Assembly: GCF_029319185.1 (NCBI RefSeq)
Contig: NZ_CP119754.1
Location: forward strand, 930,001 to 994,000
Length of the DNA: 64,000 nt
From: Superficieibacter sp. HKU1
GTDB taxonomy: Bacteria > Pseudomonadota > Gammaproteobacteria > Enterobacterales > Enterobacteriaceae
Reading direction: 5' to 3'
Positions 8,300 through 17,651 of this stretch are shown here, one piece after another. A program made the position numbers and the translations under genes. The notes under the pieces were generated by a model. The model was not told where the DNA came from. It ran no database searches and was given only the letters and a program-made list of their open reading frames with translations. Numbering within the stretch: position 1 is the stretch's first letter; each line of letters opens with the position of its first letter.

Positions 8300-10066
8300 A
8301 TGAAAGCAGCGGCTAAGACGCTTAAGTTAAAACGCCAGGACGAACCAGCCAACTTTATCAGTTGGCGTTTTGCGTTGTTGTGCGGCTGCATTCTGGTGGC
8401 GCTGGGCTTTCTGCTCGGTCGCGTCGCCTGGTTACAGATTATCGCGCCGGATATGCTGGTGCGTCAGGGTGATTTGCGCTCGCTGCGCGTGCAGGAAGTT
8501 TCTACATCACGCGGCATGATCACCGATCGTTCCGGGCGACCGCTGGCGGTCAGCGTGCCGGTAAAAGCGATCTGGGCCGATCCTAAAGAACTGCACGACG
8601 CCGGGGGGATCACCCTCGATGGCCGCTGGAAAGCGCTGTCAGATGCGCTGAAAATGCCGCTCGATCAGCTTTCTGCGCGGGTTAACGCCAATCCGAAAGG
8701 ACGCTTTATCTATCTGGCGCGCCAGGTCAACCCGGACCTGGGCGATTACATCAAGAAACTCAAATTGCCGGGTATTCATCTGCGGGAAGAGTCGCGTCGA
8801 TATTATCCGTCCGGCGAAGTGACTGCTCACCTCATTGGTTTTACCAACATTGACAGTCAGGGTATCGAAGGCGTGGAAAACAGCTTCGATAAATGGCTTA
8901 CCGGCCAGCCGGGCGAGCGCATTGTGCGTAAAGACCGCTACGGACGCGTGATTGAAGATATCTCTTCAACCGACAGCCAGGCCGCCCATAACCTGGCGCT
9001 GAGCATTGATGAACGTCTGCAGGCGCTGGTATATCGTGAGCTGAACAATGCCGTGGCCTTTAACAAAGCTGAGTCAGGCAGTGCGGTGCTGGTGGATGTC
9101 AATACCGGCGAAGTGCTGGCCATGGCCAACAGTCCTTCCTATAACCCAAACAATCTGAGCGGAACGGCGAAAGATGTGATGCGTAACCGCACCATCACCG
9201 ACGTCTTCGAGCCGGGTTCCACCGTGAAGCCAATGGTGGTCATGACCGCGCTACAGCGCGGCGTGGTGCGTGAAAACAGCGTCCTGAATACCGTTCCCTA
9301 TCGCGTCAATGGTCATGAAATTAAAGACGTGGCGCGCTATAGCGAACTCACCCTTACCGGGGTATTGCAGAAGTCGAGTAACGTCGGTGTTTCCAAGCTG
9401 GCGTTAGCGATGCCGTCCTCAGCGTTAGTAGATACTTACTCACGTTTTGGGCTGGGAAAAGCGACCAATTTGGGGTTGGTCGGAGAACGCAGTGGCTTAT
9501 ATCCTCAAAAACAACGGTGGTCTGACATAGAGAGGGCCACCTTCTCTTTCGGCTACGGGCTAATGGTAACCCCGTTACAGTTAGCGCGAGTCTACGCAAC
9601 GATTGGCAGTTACGGCGTCTATCGTCCGCTGTCGATCACCAAAGTTGACCCTCCGGTTCCCGGCGAGCGTATCTTCCCGGAATCTATCGTACGCACCGTT
9701 GTACATATGATGGAGAGCGTGGCGCTGCCCGGCGGCGGCGGCGTTAAGGCAGCTATCAAAGGCTACCGCATCGCAATCAAAACCGGTACGGCGAAAAAAG
9801 TCGGGCCCGATGGCCGGTACATTAACAAATACATTGCTTACACCGCGGGCGTCGCGCCAGCCAGCCAGCCGCGTTTTGCGCTGGTGGTGGTCATTAATGA
9901 CCCGCAGGCAGGTAAATATTACGGCGGTGCCGTTTCCGCGCCGGTGTTCGGTGCCATCATGGGCGGCGTATTGCGCACCATGAACATTGAACCGGATGCG
10001 CTGGCAACGGGTGAAAAAAGTGAATTCGTAACTAATCAAGGCGAGGGTACAGGTGGCAGATCGTAA
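8300..10066 (+). CDS. ftsI: Septum-specific transpeptidase FtsI (PBP3)
   Basis: Penicillin-binding protein 3, the septal peptidoglycan transpeptidase and target of cephalexin and aztreonam. It has 588 residues as in E. coli. A single N-terminal transmembrane segment lies at about residues 22-42, followed by the pedestal domain and a class B transpeptidase domain. The latter carries SXXK (GSTVKPM, Ser307), SSN (KSSNVG, near 359) and KTGT (KTGTAKK, near 494). The 3' end overlaps murE by 14 bp. Confidence 0.97.
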   Translation: MKAAAKTLKLKRQDEPANFISWRFALLCGCILVALGFLLGRVAWLQIIAPDMLVRQGDLRSLRVQEVSTSRGMITDRSGRPLAVSVPVKAIWADPKELHDAGGITLDGRWKALSDALKMPLDQLSARVNANPKGRFIYLARQVNPDLGDYIKKLKLPGIHLREESRRYYPSGEVTAHLIGFTNIDSQGIEGVENSFDKWLTGQPGERIVRKDRYGRVIEDISSTDSQAAHNLALSIDERLQALVYRELNNAVAFNKAESGSAVLVDVNTGEVLAMANSPSYNPNNLSGTAKDVMRNRTITDVFEPGSTVKPMVVMTALQRGVVRENSVLNTVPYRVNGHEIKDVARYSELTLTGVLQKSSNVGVSKLALAMPSSALVDTYSRFGLGKATNLGLVGERSGLYPQKQRWSDIERATFSFGYGLMVTPLQLARVYATIGSYGVYRPLSITKVDPPVPGERIFPESIVRTVVHMMESVALPGGGGVKAAIKGYRIAIKTGTAKKVGPDGRYINKYIAYTAGVAPASQPRFALVVVINDPQAGKYYGGAVSAPVFGAIMGGVLRTMNIEPDALATGEKSEFVTNQGEGTGGRS

Positions 10067-11540
10067 TTTGCGCGACCTTCTTGCTCCGTGGGTAGCTGGA
10101 CTGCCTGCGCGGGCGCTGCGGGAAATGACGCTCGATAGCCGCACGGCGGCATCGGGCGATCTTTTCGTTGCGGTATTGGGTCATCAGGCGGACGGGCGTC
10201 GATATATCCCGCAGGCGATAGCGCAAGGTGTGGCTGCCATTATTGCTGAAGCAAAAGATGAGGCAACCGATGGTGAGATCCGTGAAATGCACGGCGTACC
10301 GGTTATTTATCTCAGTCAGCTTAACGAACGCCTCTCTGCGCTGGCAGGGCGTTTTTACCATCAGCCTTCTGAACAACTGCGTCTGGTGGGCGTCACCGGC
10401 ACGAACGGCAAAACCACTACCACGCAACTGCTGGCTCAGTGGAGTCAGTTACTGGGCGAAACCAGCGCGGTGATGGGAACCGTCGGTAACGGTTTGCTGG
10501 GCAGAGTGAGCCCAACGGAAAATACCACCGGATCAGCCGTGGATGTTCAGCAGGTGCTGGCCGGCCTGGTCGAGCAGGGCGCCACCTTTGCCGGCATGGA
10601 AGTGTCATCGCACGGGCTGGTACAGCACCGTGTGTCAGCGCTTAAATTTGCTGCCTCGGTATTTACCAACTTAAGCCGCGATCACCTTGATTATCACGGT
10701 GATATGGAGCACTACGAAGCGGCGAAATGGCTGCTTTATTCCACCCATCACTTTGGTCAGGCCATTGTGAACGCCGATGACGAGGTGGGACGCCGCTGGC
10801 TGGCTAAACTGCCGGATGCCGTGGCGGTAGCCATGGGCGATCATATTAACCCGAACTGCCATGGCCGCTGGCTGAAAGCCGTGGATGTGGACTACCACGA
10901 CAGTGGCGCTACCATCCGCTTCGACTCCAACTGGGGCAAAGGTGAAATTGAAAGCCGCCTGATGGGCGAGTTTAATGTCAGCAACCTGCTGCTGGCGCTG
11001 GCAACCCTGCTGGCGCTGGGCTATCCGCTGAGCGATCTGCTGAACACCGCTGCGCGTTTACAGCCGGTCTGTGGGCGCATGGAAGTGTTCAGCGCGCCGG
11101 GTAAACCGACCGTGGTGGTTGACTACGCCCATACGCCCGATGCACTGGAAAAAGCGCTGGCCGCGGCACGGCTGCACTGCACCGGTAAACTGTGGTGCGT
11201 GTTTGGCTGCGGCGGCGATCGCGATAAAGGCAAACGTCCGCTGATGGGCGCGATTGCCGAACAGTTTGCCGATATTCCGGTGGTCACAGACGATAATCCG
11301 CGCACCGAAGAACCCCGCGCGATCATCAATGACATTCTGGCCGGAATGCTCGACGCGGGCCGGGCGAAAGTGATGGAAGGTCGCGCTGAAGCGGTGACGC
11401 ACGCCATCATGCAGGCCAAAGAGAATGACGTCGTGCTGCTGGCCGGAAAAGGTCACGAAGATTATCAAATCGTTGGCACTCGCCGTCTGGACTATTCCGA
11501 TCGCGTCACCGCAGCGCGTCTGCTGGGAGCGATCGCATGA
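10053..11540 (+). CDS. murE: UDP-MurNAc-L-Ala-D-Glu:meso-DAP ligase
   Basis: ATP-dependent ligase that adds meso-diaminopimelate to the peptidoglycan stem. It has 495 residues, the E. coli length, starting with GTG at 10053 inside the end of ftsI. The ATP loop GTNGKTTTTQ lies near residue 115. The DNPR specificity motif (DDNPRTEEP) that selects meso-DAP over lysine is near residue 415, as expected for a Gram-negative cell wall. It overlaps murF by 4 bp (ATGA). Confidence 0.97.
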   Translation: MADRNLRDLLAPWVAGLPARALREMTLDSRTAASGDLFVAVLGHQADGRRYIPQAIAQGVAAIIAEAKDEATDGEIREMHGVPVIYLSQLNERLSALAGRFYHQPSEQLRLVGVTGTNGKTTTTQLLAQWSQLLGETSAVMGTVGNGLLGRVSPTENTTGSAVDVQQVLAGLVEQGATFAGMEVSSHGLVQHRVSALKFAASVFTNLSRDHLDYHGDMEHYEAAKWLLYSTHHFGQAIVNADDEVGRRWLAKLPDAVAVAMGDHINPNCHGRWLKAVDVDYHDSGATIRFDSNWGKGEIESRLMGEFNVSNLLLALATLLALGYPLSDLLNTAARLQPVCGRMEVFSAPGKPTVVVDYAHTPDALEKALAAARLHCTGKLWCVFGCGGDRDKGKRPLMGAIAEQFADIPVVTDDNPRTEEPRAIINDILAGMLDAGRAKVMEGRAEAVTHAIMQAKENDVVLLAGKGHEDYQIVGTRRLDYSDRVTAARLLGAIA

Positions 11541-12895
11541 TTAACGTCACGCTGAGCCAGCTGGCCTCCGTTCTGAAAGGCACGTTACAGGGCGGCGATG
11601 TCAAGATTGATGCCGTCACCACTGACACCCGCAAGATTGCGCCAGGTTGTCTGTTTGTCGCGCTGAAAGGCGAGCGTTTTGACGCGCATGACTTTGCTGA
11701 TAAAGCCAAAGCGAGTGGGGCAGGGGCGCTGCTGGTCAGTCGCCAGCTGGATATCGACCTGCCACAGTTGATCGTTAACGATACCCGCCGGGCCTTTGGC
11801 GAATTGGCGGCATGGGTACGTCAGCAGGTGCCGACGCGCGTTGTCGCACTGACCGGCTCCTCCGGTAAAACCTCGGTCAAAGAGATGACCGCCTCTATTC
11901 TCAGCGAGTGCGGCAATACGCTGTATACCGCCGGAAATCTCAACAATGACATCGGCGTGCCGATGACGCTGCTGCGCCTGACGCCGGAGCATCAGTACGC
12001 AGTCATTGAACTGGGGGCCAATCATCAGGGCGAAATCGCCTGGACCGTAGGGCTGACGCAGCCGGAAGCGGCGCTGGTCAACAATCTGGCCGCCGCGCAT
12101 CTGGAAGGTTTTGGCTCGCTGGCGGGCGTGGCAAAAGCGAAAGGCGAAATCTACAGCGGTCTGCCGGTTGACGGTATCGCCATCATGAATGCCGATAATA
12201 ACGACTGGCTGAACTGGCAAAGCATCATCGGCGATCGCAAAGTCTGGCGCTTCTCGCCGAATGCGGCCAACAGCGATTTTACCGCCACGAATATCCATGT
12301 GACCTCTCACGGCACTGAATTCACGCTGCAAACGCCTGGCGGCAATATTGATGTCTTACTCCCGCTGCCCGGGCGGCACAACATTGCCAACGCGCTGGCG
12401 GCAACGGCGCTCTCGATGGCGGTCGGTGCAGATTTACCGGCGGTCAAAAAAGGGCTGGCAACGTTACAGGCCGTGCCGGGCCGCCTGTTCCCGGTGCAGC
12501 TGGCTGAAAATCAGCTCCTGCTGGATGACACCTACAATGCGAACGTTGGTTCGATGACCGCTGCCGCGCAGGTGCTGGCCGAAATGCCCGGCTACCGCGT
12601 GATGGTGGTCGGCGATATGGCCGAACTGGGCGATGAAAGCGAAGCCTGTCACGTGCAGGTGGGTGAAGCAGCAAAAGCGGCTGGAATCGATCGGGTCATC
12701 AGCGTCGGGAAGCAAAGCCAGGCCATCAGCCAGGCCAGCGGCGTGGGTGAGCATTTTACCGATAAGCGCGCGCTTATCACGCGCCTGAAAGAACTGATCG
12801 CAGAACAGCAGATTATTACCCTTTTAGTGAAGGGTTCACGTAGCGCCGCCATGGAAGAGGTGGTACTCGCACTACAGGAGAACGGGACATGTTAG
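11537..12895 (+). CDS. murF: UDP-MurNAc-tripeptide:D-Ala-D-Ala ligase
   Basis: Last cytoplasmic ligase of UDP-MurNAc-pentapeptide synthesis. It has 452 residues as in E. coli. The P-loop TGSSGKTSVKEM is near residue 108, and ELGANHQGEI and the Mur ligase C-terminal domain (VVGDMAELGDES) are present. It overlaps murE upstream and mraY downstream by 4 and 7 bp. Confidence 0.97.
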   Translation: MINVTLSQLASVLKGTLQGGDVKIDAVTTDTRKIAPGCLFVALKGERFDAHDFADKAKASGAGALLVSRQLDIDLPQLIVNDTRRAFGELAAWVRQQVPTRVVALTGSSGKTSVKEMTASILSECGNTLYTAGNLNNDIGVPMTLLRLTPEHQYAVIELGANHQGEIAWTVGLTQPEAALVNNLAAAHLEGFGSLAGVAKAKGEIYSGLPVDGIAIMNADNNDWLNWQSIIGDRKVWRFSPNAANSDFTATNIHVTSHGTEFTLQTPGGNIDVLLPLPGRHNIANALAATALSMAVGADLPAVKKGLATLQAVPGRLFPVQLAENQLLLDDTYNANVGSMTAAAQVLAEMPGYRVMVVGDMAELGDESEACHVQVGEAAKAAGIDRVISVGKQSQAISQASGVGEHFTDKRALITRLKELIAEQQIITLLVKGSRSAAMEEVVLALQENGTC

Positions 12896-13971
12896 TTTGG
12901 CTGGCCGAGCATTTGGTCAAATATTATTCCGGCTTTAACGTCTTTTCCTATCTGACGTTTCGCGCCATTGTCAGCCTGCTGACCGCGCTATTCATCTCCT
13001 TGTGGATGGGCCCGCGCATGATCGCCCGCCTGCAACAGCTCTCTTTTGGTCAGGTTGTCCGTAACGACGGTCCGGAATCCCACTTCAGTAAACGCGGCAC
13101 GCCGACGATGGGCGGGATCATGATCCTCACCTCAATCGTGATTTCCGTGCTGCTGTGGGCCTATCCGTCCAACCCTTATGTCTGGTGTGTCCTGGTGGTA
13201 CTGGTGGGGTACGGCATCATCGGCTTTGTCGATGACTACCGCAAAGTGGTGCGCAAAGATACGAAAGGGCTCATCGCACGCTGGAAATATTTCTGGATGT
13301 CGATAATCGCCCTGGGCGTGGCATTTGCGCTGTATCTGGTGGGTAATGATACGCCAGCCACTCAACTGGTCGTGCCGTTCTTTAAAGATGTCATGCCGCA
13401 GTTGGGGATTCTCTACATCTTGCTGGCCTATTTCGTCATCGTCGGTACCGGCAACGCCGTTAACCTGACCGATGGCCTGGATGGTCTGGCGATTATGCCG
13501 ACCGTTTTTGTCGCCGGGGGTTTCGCACTGGTCGCCTGGGCGACGGGTAATATGAACTTCGCAAACTACCTGCATATTCCCTATCTGCGGCACGCGGGTG
13601 AACTGGTGATTGTCTGTACCGCCATTGTCGGCGCGGGATTAGGCTTCCTGTGGTTTAACACCTATCCGGCCCAGGTTTTCATGGGCGATGTCGGCTCGCT
13701 GGCGCTGGGCGGCGCGCTGGGCATTATTGCCGTACTGCTGCGCCAGGAATTTTTGCTGGTGATTATGGGCGGCGTTTTCGTGGTGGAAACCCTGTCGGTG
13801 ATCCTGCAGGTCGGCTCGTTCAAACTGCGCGGCCAGCGTATTTTCCGTATGGCACCTATTCACCACCACTATGAACTGAAAGGCTGGCCGGAACCGCGTG
13901 TCATTGTGCGCTTCTGGATTATTTCGCTGATGCTGGTGCTGATTGGCCTGGCAACGCTGAAGGTACGTTAA
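12889..13971 (+). CDS. mraY: Phospho-MurNAc-pentapeptide transferase
   Basis: Integral membrane enzyme that moves phospho-MurNAc-pentapeptide to undecaprenyl phosphate, forming lipid I. It has 360 residues with about ten transmembrane segments. Catalytic features are visible: DD in GFVDDYRKV (near 115), NLTDGLDGLA, the Asp in MGDVGSLALG (near 267) and the HHH motif in APIHHHYEL. murD follows after 2 bp. Confidence 0.97.
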   Translation: MLVWLAEHLVKYYSGFNVFSYLTFRAIVSLLTALFISLWMGPRMIARLQQLSFGQVVRNDGPESHFSKRGTPTMGGIMILTSIVISVLLWAYPSNPYVWCVLVVLVGYGIIGFVDDYRKVVRKDTKGLIARWKYFWMSIIALGVAFALYLVGNDTPATQLVVPFFKDVMPQLGILYILLAYFVIVGTGNAVNLTDGLDGLAIMPTVFVAGGFALVAWATGNMNFANYLHIPYLRHAGELVIVCTAIVGAGLGFLWFNTYPAQVFMGDVGSLALGGALGIIAVLLRQEFLLVIMGGVFVVETLSVILQVGSFKLRGQRIFRMAPIHHHYELKGWPEPRVIVRFWIISLMLVLIGLATLKVR

Positions 13972-13973
13972 TC

Positions 13974-15290
13974 ATGGCAGATTACCAGGATAAAAAAGTG
14001 GTCATCATCGGTCTGGGGCTAACCGGACTGTCGTGCGTGGACTTTTTCATGGCGCGTGGCGTGACGCCGCGCGTAATGGACACCCGCGCCGCGCCGCCCG
14101 GACTGGATAAGCTGCCGGAAGGCGTTGAAAGCCATGTGGGCAGCCTGAATGACGACTGGCTGCTGGCCGCCGATCTGATTGTTGCCAGCCCTGGTATTGC
14201 GCTCGCGCATCCTTCGCTCAGCGCGGCCGCTGAGGCGGGCGTTGAGATTGTCGGTGACATTGAGCTGTTTTGCCGTGAAGCACAGGCTCCGGTTATTGCG
14301 ATTACCGGCTCAAACGGTAAAAGCACCGTCACGACGCTGGTTGGTGAGATGGCCAAAGCGGCAGGTGTGAATGTTGGCGTTGGCGGCAATATTGGTCTGC
14401 CCGCGCTGATGCTGTTGGATCCGGCGCGTGAACTGTACGTTCTGGAGCTTTCCAGCTTCCAACTGGAGACCACCTCCAGCCTGAAAGCGGCGGCAGCGAC
14501 GATCCTTAACGTGACGGAAGATCATATGGATCGCTATCCGTTTGGCCTGCAACAGTATCGTGCGGCAAAGCTGAAGGTTTATGAAAACGCCACCGTCTGC
14601 GTAGTGAACGCTGATGATGCGCTGACCATGCCGGTGCGTGGTGCCGATGCGCGCTGCGTCAGCTTTGGCGTGGATGTCGGCGATTATCATCTTAACCGTC
14701 AGCAGGGCGAAACCTGGCTGCGTGCGAAGGGTGAGAAAGTGCTGAACGTGGCCGAAATGAAACTGACCGGTCAGCATAACTATACCAACGCGCTGGCGGC
14801 GCTGGCGCTGGCGGATGCCGTGAATCTGCCGCGCGCCAGCAGCCTGAAAGCGCTGACTACCTTTAGCGGTCTGGCGCATCGTTTCGAAACGGTACTGGTG
14901 CATAACGGCGTGCGCTGGATCAATGATTCTAAAGCGACCAACGTCGGCAGCACGGAGGCCGCGCTTAACGGGCTTCAGGTCGATGGCACGCTGCATCTGC
15001 TGCTGGGCGGCGACGGAAAATCAGCGGATTTTTCTTCCCTGAAACGCTATCTCGTCGGCGATAACATCCGCCTGTGGTGTTTTGGACGCGACGGTGCGGA
15101 GCTGGCGGAATTGCGTGCGGAAATTGCTGAGCAAACCGAGACGATGGAAGAGGCGATGCGTCTTATCGCCACGCGTGTGCAGCCCGGCGACATGGTATTG
15201 CTGTCTCCCGCGTGCGCCAGCCTGGATCAGTTTAAAAATTTTGAGCAACGGGGCGAAATCTTTGCCCGTCTGGCGAAGGAGCTTGGTTAA
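13974..15290 (+). CDS. murD: UDP-MurNAc-L-Ala:D-Glu ligase
   Basis: ATP-dependent ligase adding D-glutamate to UDP-MurNAc-L-alanine. It has 438 residues as in E. coli. It has an N-terminal UDP-binding Rossmann domain (VVIIGLGLTGLSC), the ATP loop ITGSNGKSTVT near residue 111, and the central NVTEDHMDRY and C-terminal LLSPACASLDQF motifs. Its stop codon shares one base with the ftsW start. Confidence 0.97.
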   Translation: MADYQDKKVVIIGLGLTGLSCVDFFMARGVTPRVMDTRAAPPGLDKLPEGVESHVGSLNDDWLLAADLIVASPGIALAHPSLSAAAEAGVEIVGDIELFCREAQAPVIAITGSNGKSTVTTLVGEMAKAAGVNVGVGGNIGLPALMLLDPARELYVLELSSFQLETTSSLKAAAATILNVTEDHMDRYPFGLQQYRAAKLKVYENATVCVVNADDALTMPVRGADARCVSFGVDVGDYHLNRQQGETWLRAKGEKVLNVAEMKLTGQHNYTNALAALALADAVNLPRASSLKALTTFSGLAHRFETVLVHNGVRWINDSKATNVGSTEAALNGLQVDGTLHLLLGGDGKSADFSSLKRYLVGDNIRLWCFGRDGAELAELRAEIAEQTETMEEAMRLIATRVQPGDMVLLSPACASLDQFKNFEQRGEIFARLAKELG

Positions 15291-16534
15291 TGCGTTTATC
15301 CCTCCCACGCCTGAGAATGCCGCGCCTGCCCGGATTTAGCATCCTGGCATGGCTATTCACGGCAATGAAAGGCTGGGTCATGGCGTCGCGTCAGAAAGAT
15401 GCGGACAGCCTGATTATGTACGACCGCACGCTGCTCTGGCTGACATTGGGCCTTGCAGCGATTGGTTTTGTAATGGTGACATCAGCCTCAATGCCGGTGG
15501 GGCAGCGTCTGGCGGACGATCCCTTCCTGTTTGCTAAACGCTATGCGCTGTATCTGTTTCTGGCTTTTTGCCTGGCGATGATCACCCTGCGGCTATCGAT
15601 GGATTTTTGGCAGCGTTACAGTACATCACTGCTGATTGCCTCCATCATTATGCTGCTGATTGTTCTGGTGGTCGGCAGCTCTGTTAACGGCGCATCGCGC
15701 TGGATTGCCTTTGGACCGCTGCGCATACAGCCTGCGGAATTTACCAAGCTGGCGCTGTTTTGTTACATCGCTAACTACCTGGTGCGTAAAGCAGACGAAG
15801 TGCGTAATAACCTGCGCGGCTTCTTAAAACCGATGGGCGTGATTTTTGTGCTGGCGATCCTGCTCCTGGCGCAGCCGGACCTTGGTACGGTAGTAGTGCT
15901 GTTCGTGACCACCCTGGCGATGCTGTTCCTTGCGGGAGCAAAACTGTGGCAGTTTATCGCCATCATCGGGATGGGTATTTCAGCGGTGGTGCTGCTGATC
16001 CTTGCAGAACCCTATCGTATTCGCCGCGTGACCTCTTTCTGGAATCCCTGGGAAGATCCGTTTGGCAGTGGCTACCAGTTAACCCAATCGCTGATGGCAT
16101 TTGGCCGCGGTGAATTATGGGGACAGGGGCTGGGGAACTCGGTACAGAAGCTGGAATATCTGCCGGAAGCCCACACTGACTTTATCTTTGCGATTATCGG
16201 TGAGGAACTGGGTTATATCGGTGTGGTACTGGCGCTGTTGATGGTATTCTTCGTCGCTTTTCGCGCGATGTCGATTGGCCGTAAGGCGCTGGAAATTAAC
16301 CAGCGTTTCTCAGGCTTTCTGGCCTGTTCAATCGGCGTCTGGTTTAGCTTCCAGGCATTAGTTAACGTCGGCGCGGCAGCGGGCATGCTGCCGACCAAAG
16401 GGCTGACGTTGCCATTAATCAGTTACGGTGGGTCGAGCCTGTTAATTATGTCGACGGCTATCATGATGTTATTGCGCATAGATTATGAAACGCGTCTGGA
16501 AAAAGCCCAGGCGTTCACACGAGGTCAACGATGA
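15290..16534 (+). CDS. ftsW: Septal SEDS glycosyltransferase FtsW
   Basis: SEDS-family peptidoglycan polymerase acting with FtsI at the septum. It has 414 residues with ten predicted transmembrane segments after a basic cytoplasmic N terminus. The SEDS signature PEAHTDFIFAIIGEELGY in the large periplasmic loop carries the essential acidic residue. The C-terminal LPLISYGGSSLL motif is intact. The start overlaps the murD stop by one base and the end overlaps murG by 4 bp. Confidence 0.97.
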   Translation: MRLSLPRLRMPRLPGFSILAWLFTAMKGWVMASRQKDADSLIMYDRTLLWLTLGLAAIGFVMVTSASMPVGQRLADDPFLFAKRYALYLFLAFCLAMITLRLSMDFWQRYSTSLLIASIIMLLIVLVVGSSVNGASRWIAFGPLRIQPAEFTKLALFCYIANYLVRKADEVRNNLRGFLKPMGVIFVLAILLLAQPDLGTVVVLFVTTLAMLFLAGAKLWQFIAIIGMGISAVVLLILAEPYRIRRVTSFWNPWEDPFGSGYQLTQSLMAFGRGELWGQGLGNSVQKLEYLPEAHTDFIFAIIGEELGYIGVVLALLMVFFVAFRAMSIGRKALEINQRFSGFLACSIGVWFSFQALVNVGAAAGMLPTKGLTLPLISYGGSSLLIMSTAIMMLLRIDYETRLEKAQAFTRGQR

Positions 16535-17598
16535 GCGGTCAGGGTAAGCGGTTGATGGTAATGGCGGGCGGTACCGGCGGACACGTGTTCCCGGGGCTGG
16601 CGGTCGCCCATCATCTGATGGAGCAGGGCTGGCAGGTGCGCTGGCTGGGAACCGCCGATCGTATGGAAGCGGACCTGGTACCAAAAAACGGCATTGAGAT
16701 CGACTTTATTCAGATCACAGGGCTGCGCGGTAAAGGCATTAAAGCGCAATTGTTAGCTCCGCTGCGCATTTATCACGCCTGGCGTCAGGCGCGGGCGATT
16801 ATGAAACGTTTTCAGCCGAACGTGGTGCTGGGCATGGGCGGTTATGTCTCCGGTCCGGGCGGACTGGCGGCGTGGTCGCTGGGCATTCCGGTGGTATTGC
16901 ATGAGCAAAACGGCATTGCGGGTCTGACCAATAAATGGCTGGCGAAAATTGCTAAAAAAGTCATGCAGGCGTTCCCCGGCGCATTCCCCCATGCGGATGT
17001 GGTCGGCAACCCGGTCAGAACCGATGTGCTGGCGCTACCGCTGCCGCAGACGCGGCTGGCCGGGCGTGATGGCCCGGTGCGGGTGCTGGTGATCGGCGGA
17101 TCGCAGGGCGCACGGGTGTTAAACCAGACGCTGCCGGAAGTCGCGGCAAAACTGGGTGATAAAGTCACACTCTGGCATCAGAGTGGAAAAGGCGCGCAGC
17201 AAACCGTCGAGCAGGCGTATATCGCCGCAGGCCAGCCGCAGCATAAAGTGACCGAGTTTATTGACGATATGGCTGCCGCTTACGCCTGGGCTGATGTGGT
17301 GGTATGCCGCTCCGGCGCGCTGACGGTGAGTGAAATCGCTGCCGCCGGTTTACCGGCGCTATTCGTACCGTTTCAGCATAAAGATCGCCAGCAGTACTGG
17401 AATGCGCTGCCGCTGGAAAAAGCGGGCGCGGCAAAAATTCTTGAGCAGCCACAATTTACCGTGGAGGCCATCGTTGCAACGCTGGCAGGTTGGGACAGGG
17501 AAACCCTGTTAAAAATGGCAGAACGCGCGCGCGCGGCCTCCATTCCTGATGCGACGGAACGTGTCGCAAATGAAGTGAGCCTGGCAGCCCGGGCCTGA
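16531..17598 (+). CDS. murG: UDP-GlcNAc:lipid I GlcNAc transferase
   Basis: Peripheral membrane GT28-family enzyme that turns lipid I into lipid II. It has 355 residues as in E. coli. The N-terminal glycine-rich loop GGTGGHVFPGLAVA (near residue 14) and second loop GMGGYVSGPGG bind lipid I. The C-terminal VIGGSQGARVLN and ALTVSEIAAAGLPA motifs bind UDP-GlcNAc. A 53-bp gap separates it from murC. Confidence 0.97.
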   Translation: MSGQGKRLMVMAGGTGGHVFPGLAVAHHLMEQGWQVRWLGTADRMEADLVPKNGIEIDFIQITGLRGKGIKAQLLAPLRIYHAWRQARAIMKRFQPNVVLGMGGYVSGPGGLAAWSLGIPVVLHEQNGIAGLTNKWLAKIAKKVMQAFPGAFPHADVVGNPVRTDVLALPLPQTRLAGRDGPVRVLVIGGSQGARVLNQTLPEVAAKLGDKVTLWHQSGKGAQQTVEQAYIAAGQPQHKVTEFIDDMAAAYAWADVVVCRSGALTVSEIAAAGLPALFVPFQHKDRQQYWNALPLEKAGAAKILEQPQFTVEAIVATLAGWDRETLLKMAERARAASIPDATERVANEVSLAARA

Positions 17599-17651
17599 CT
17601 GTGGTGGTGCCGTTTGCACCGCATGAATATTTGAAGTGATGGCGTTAAAGA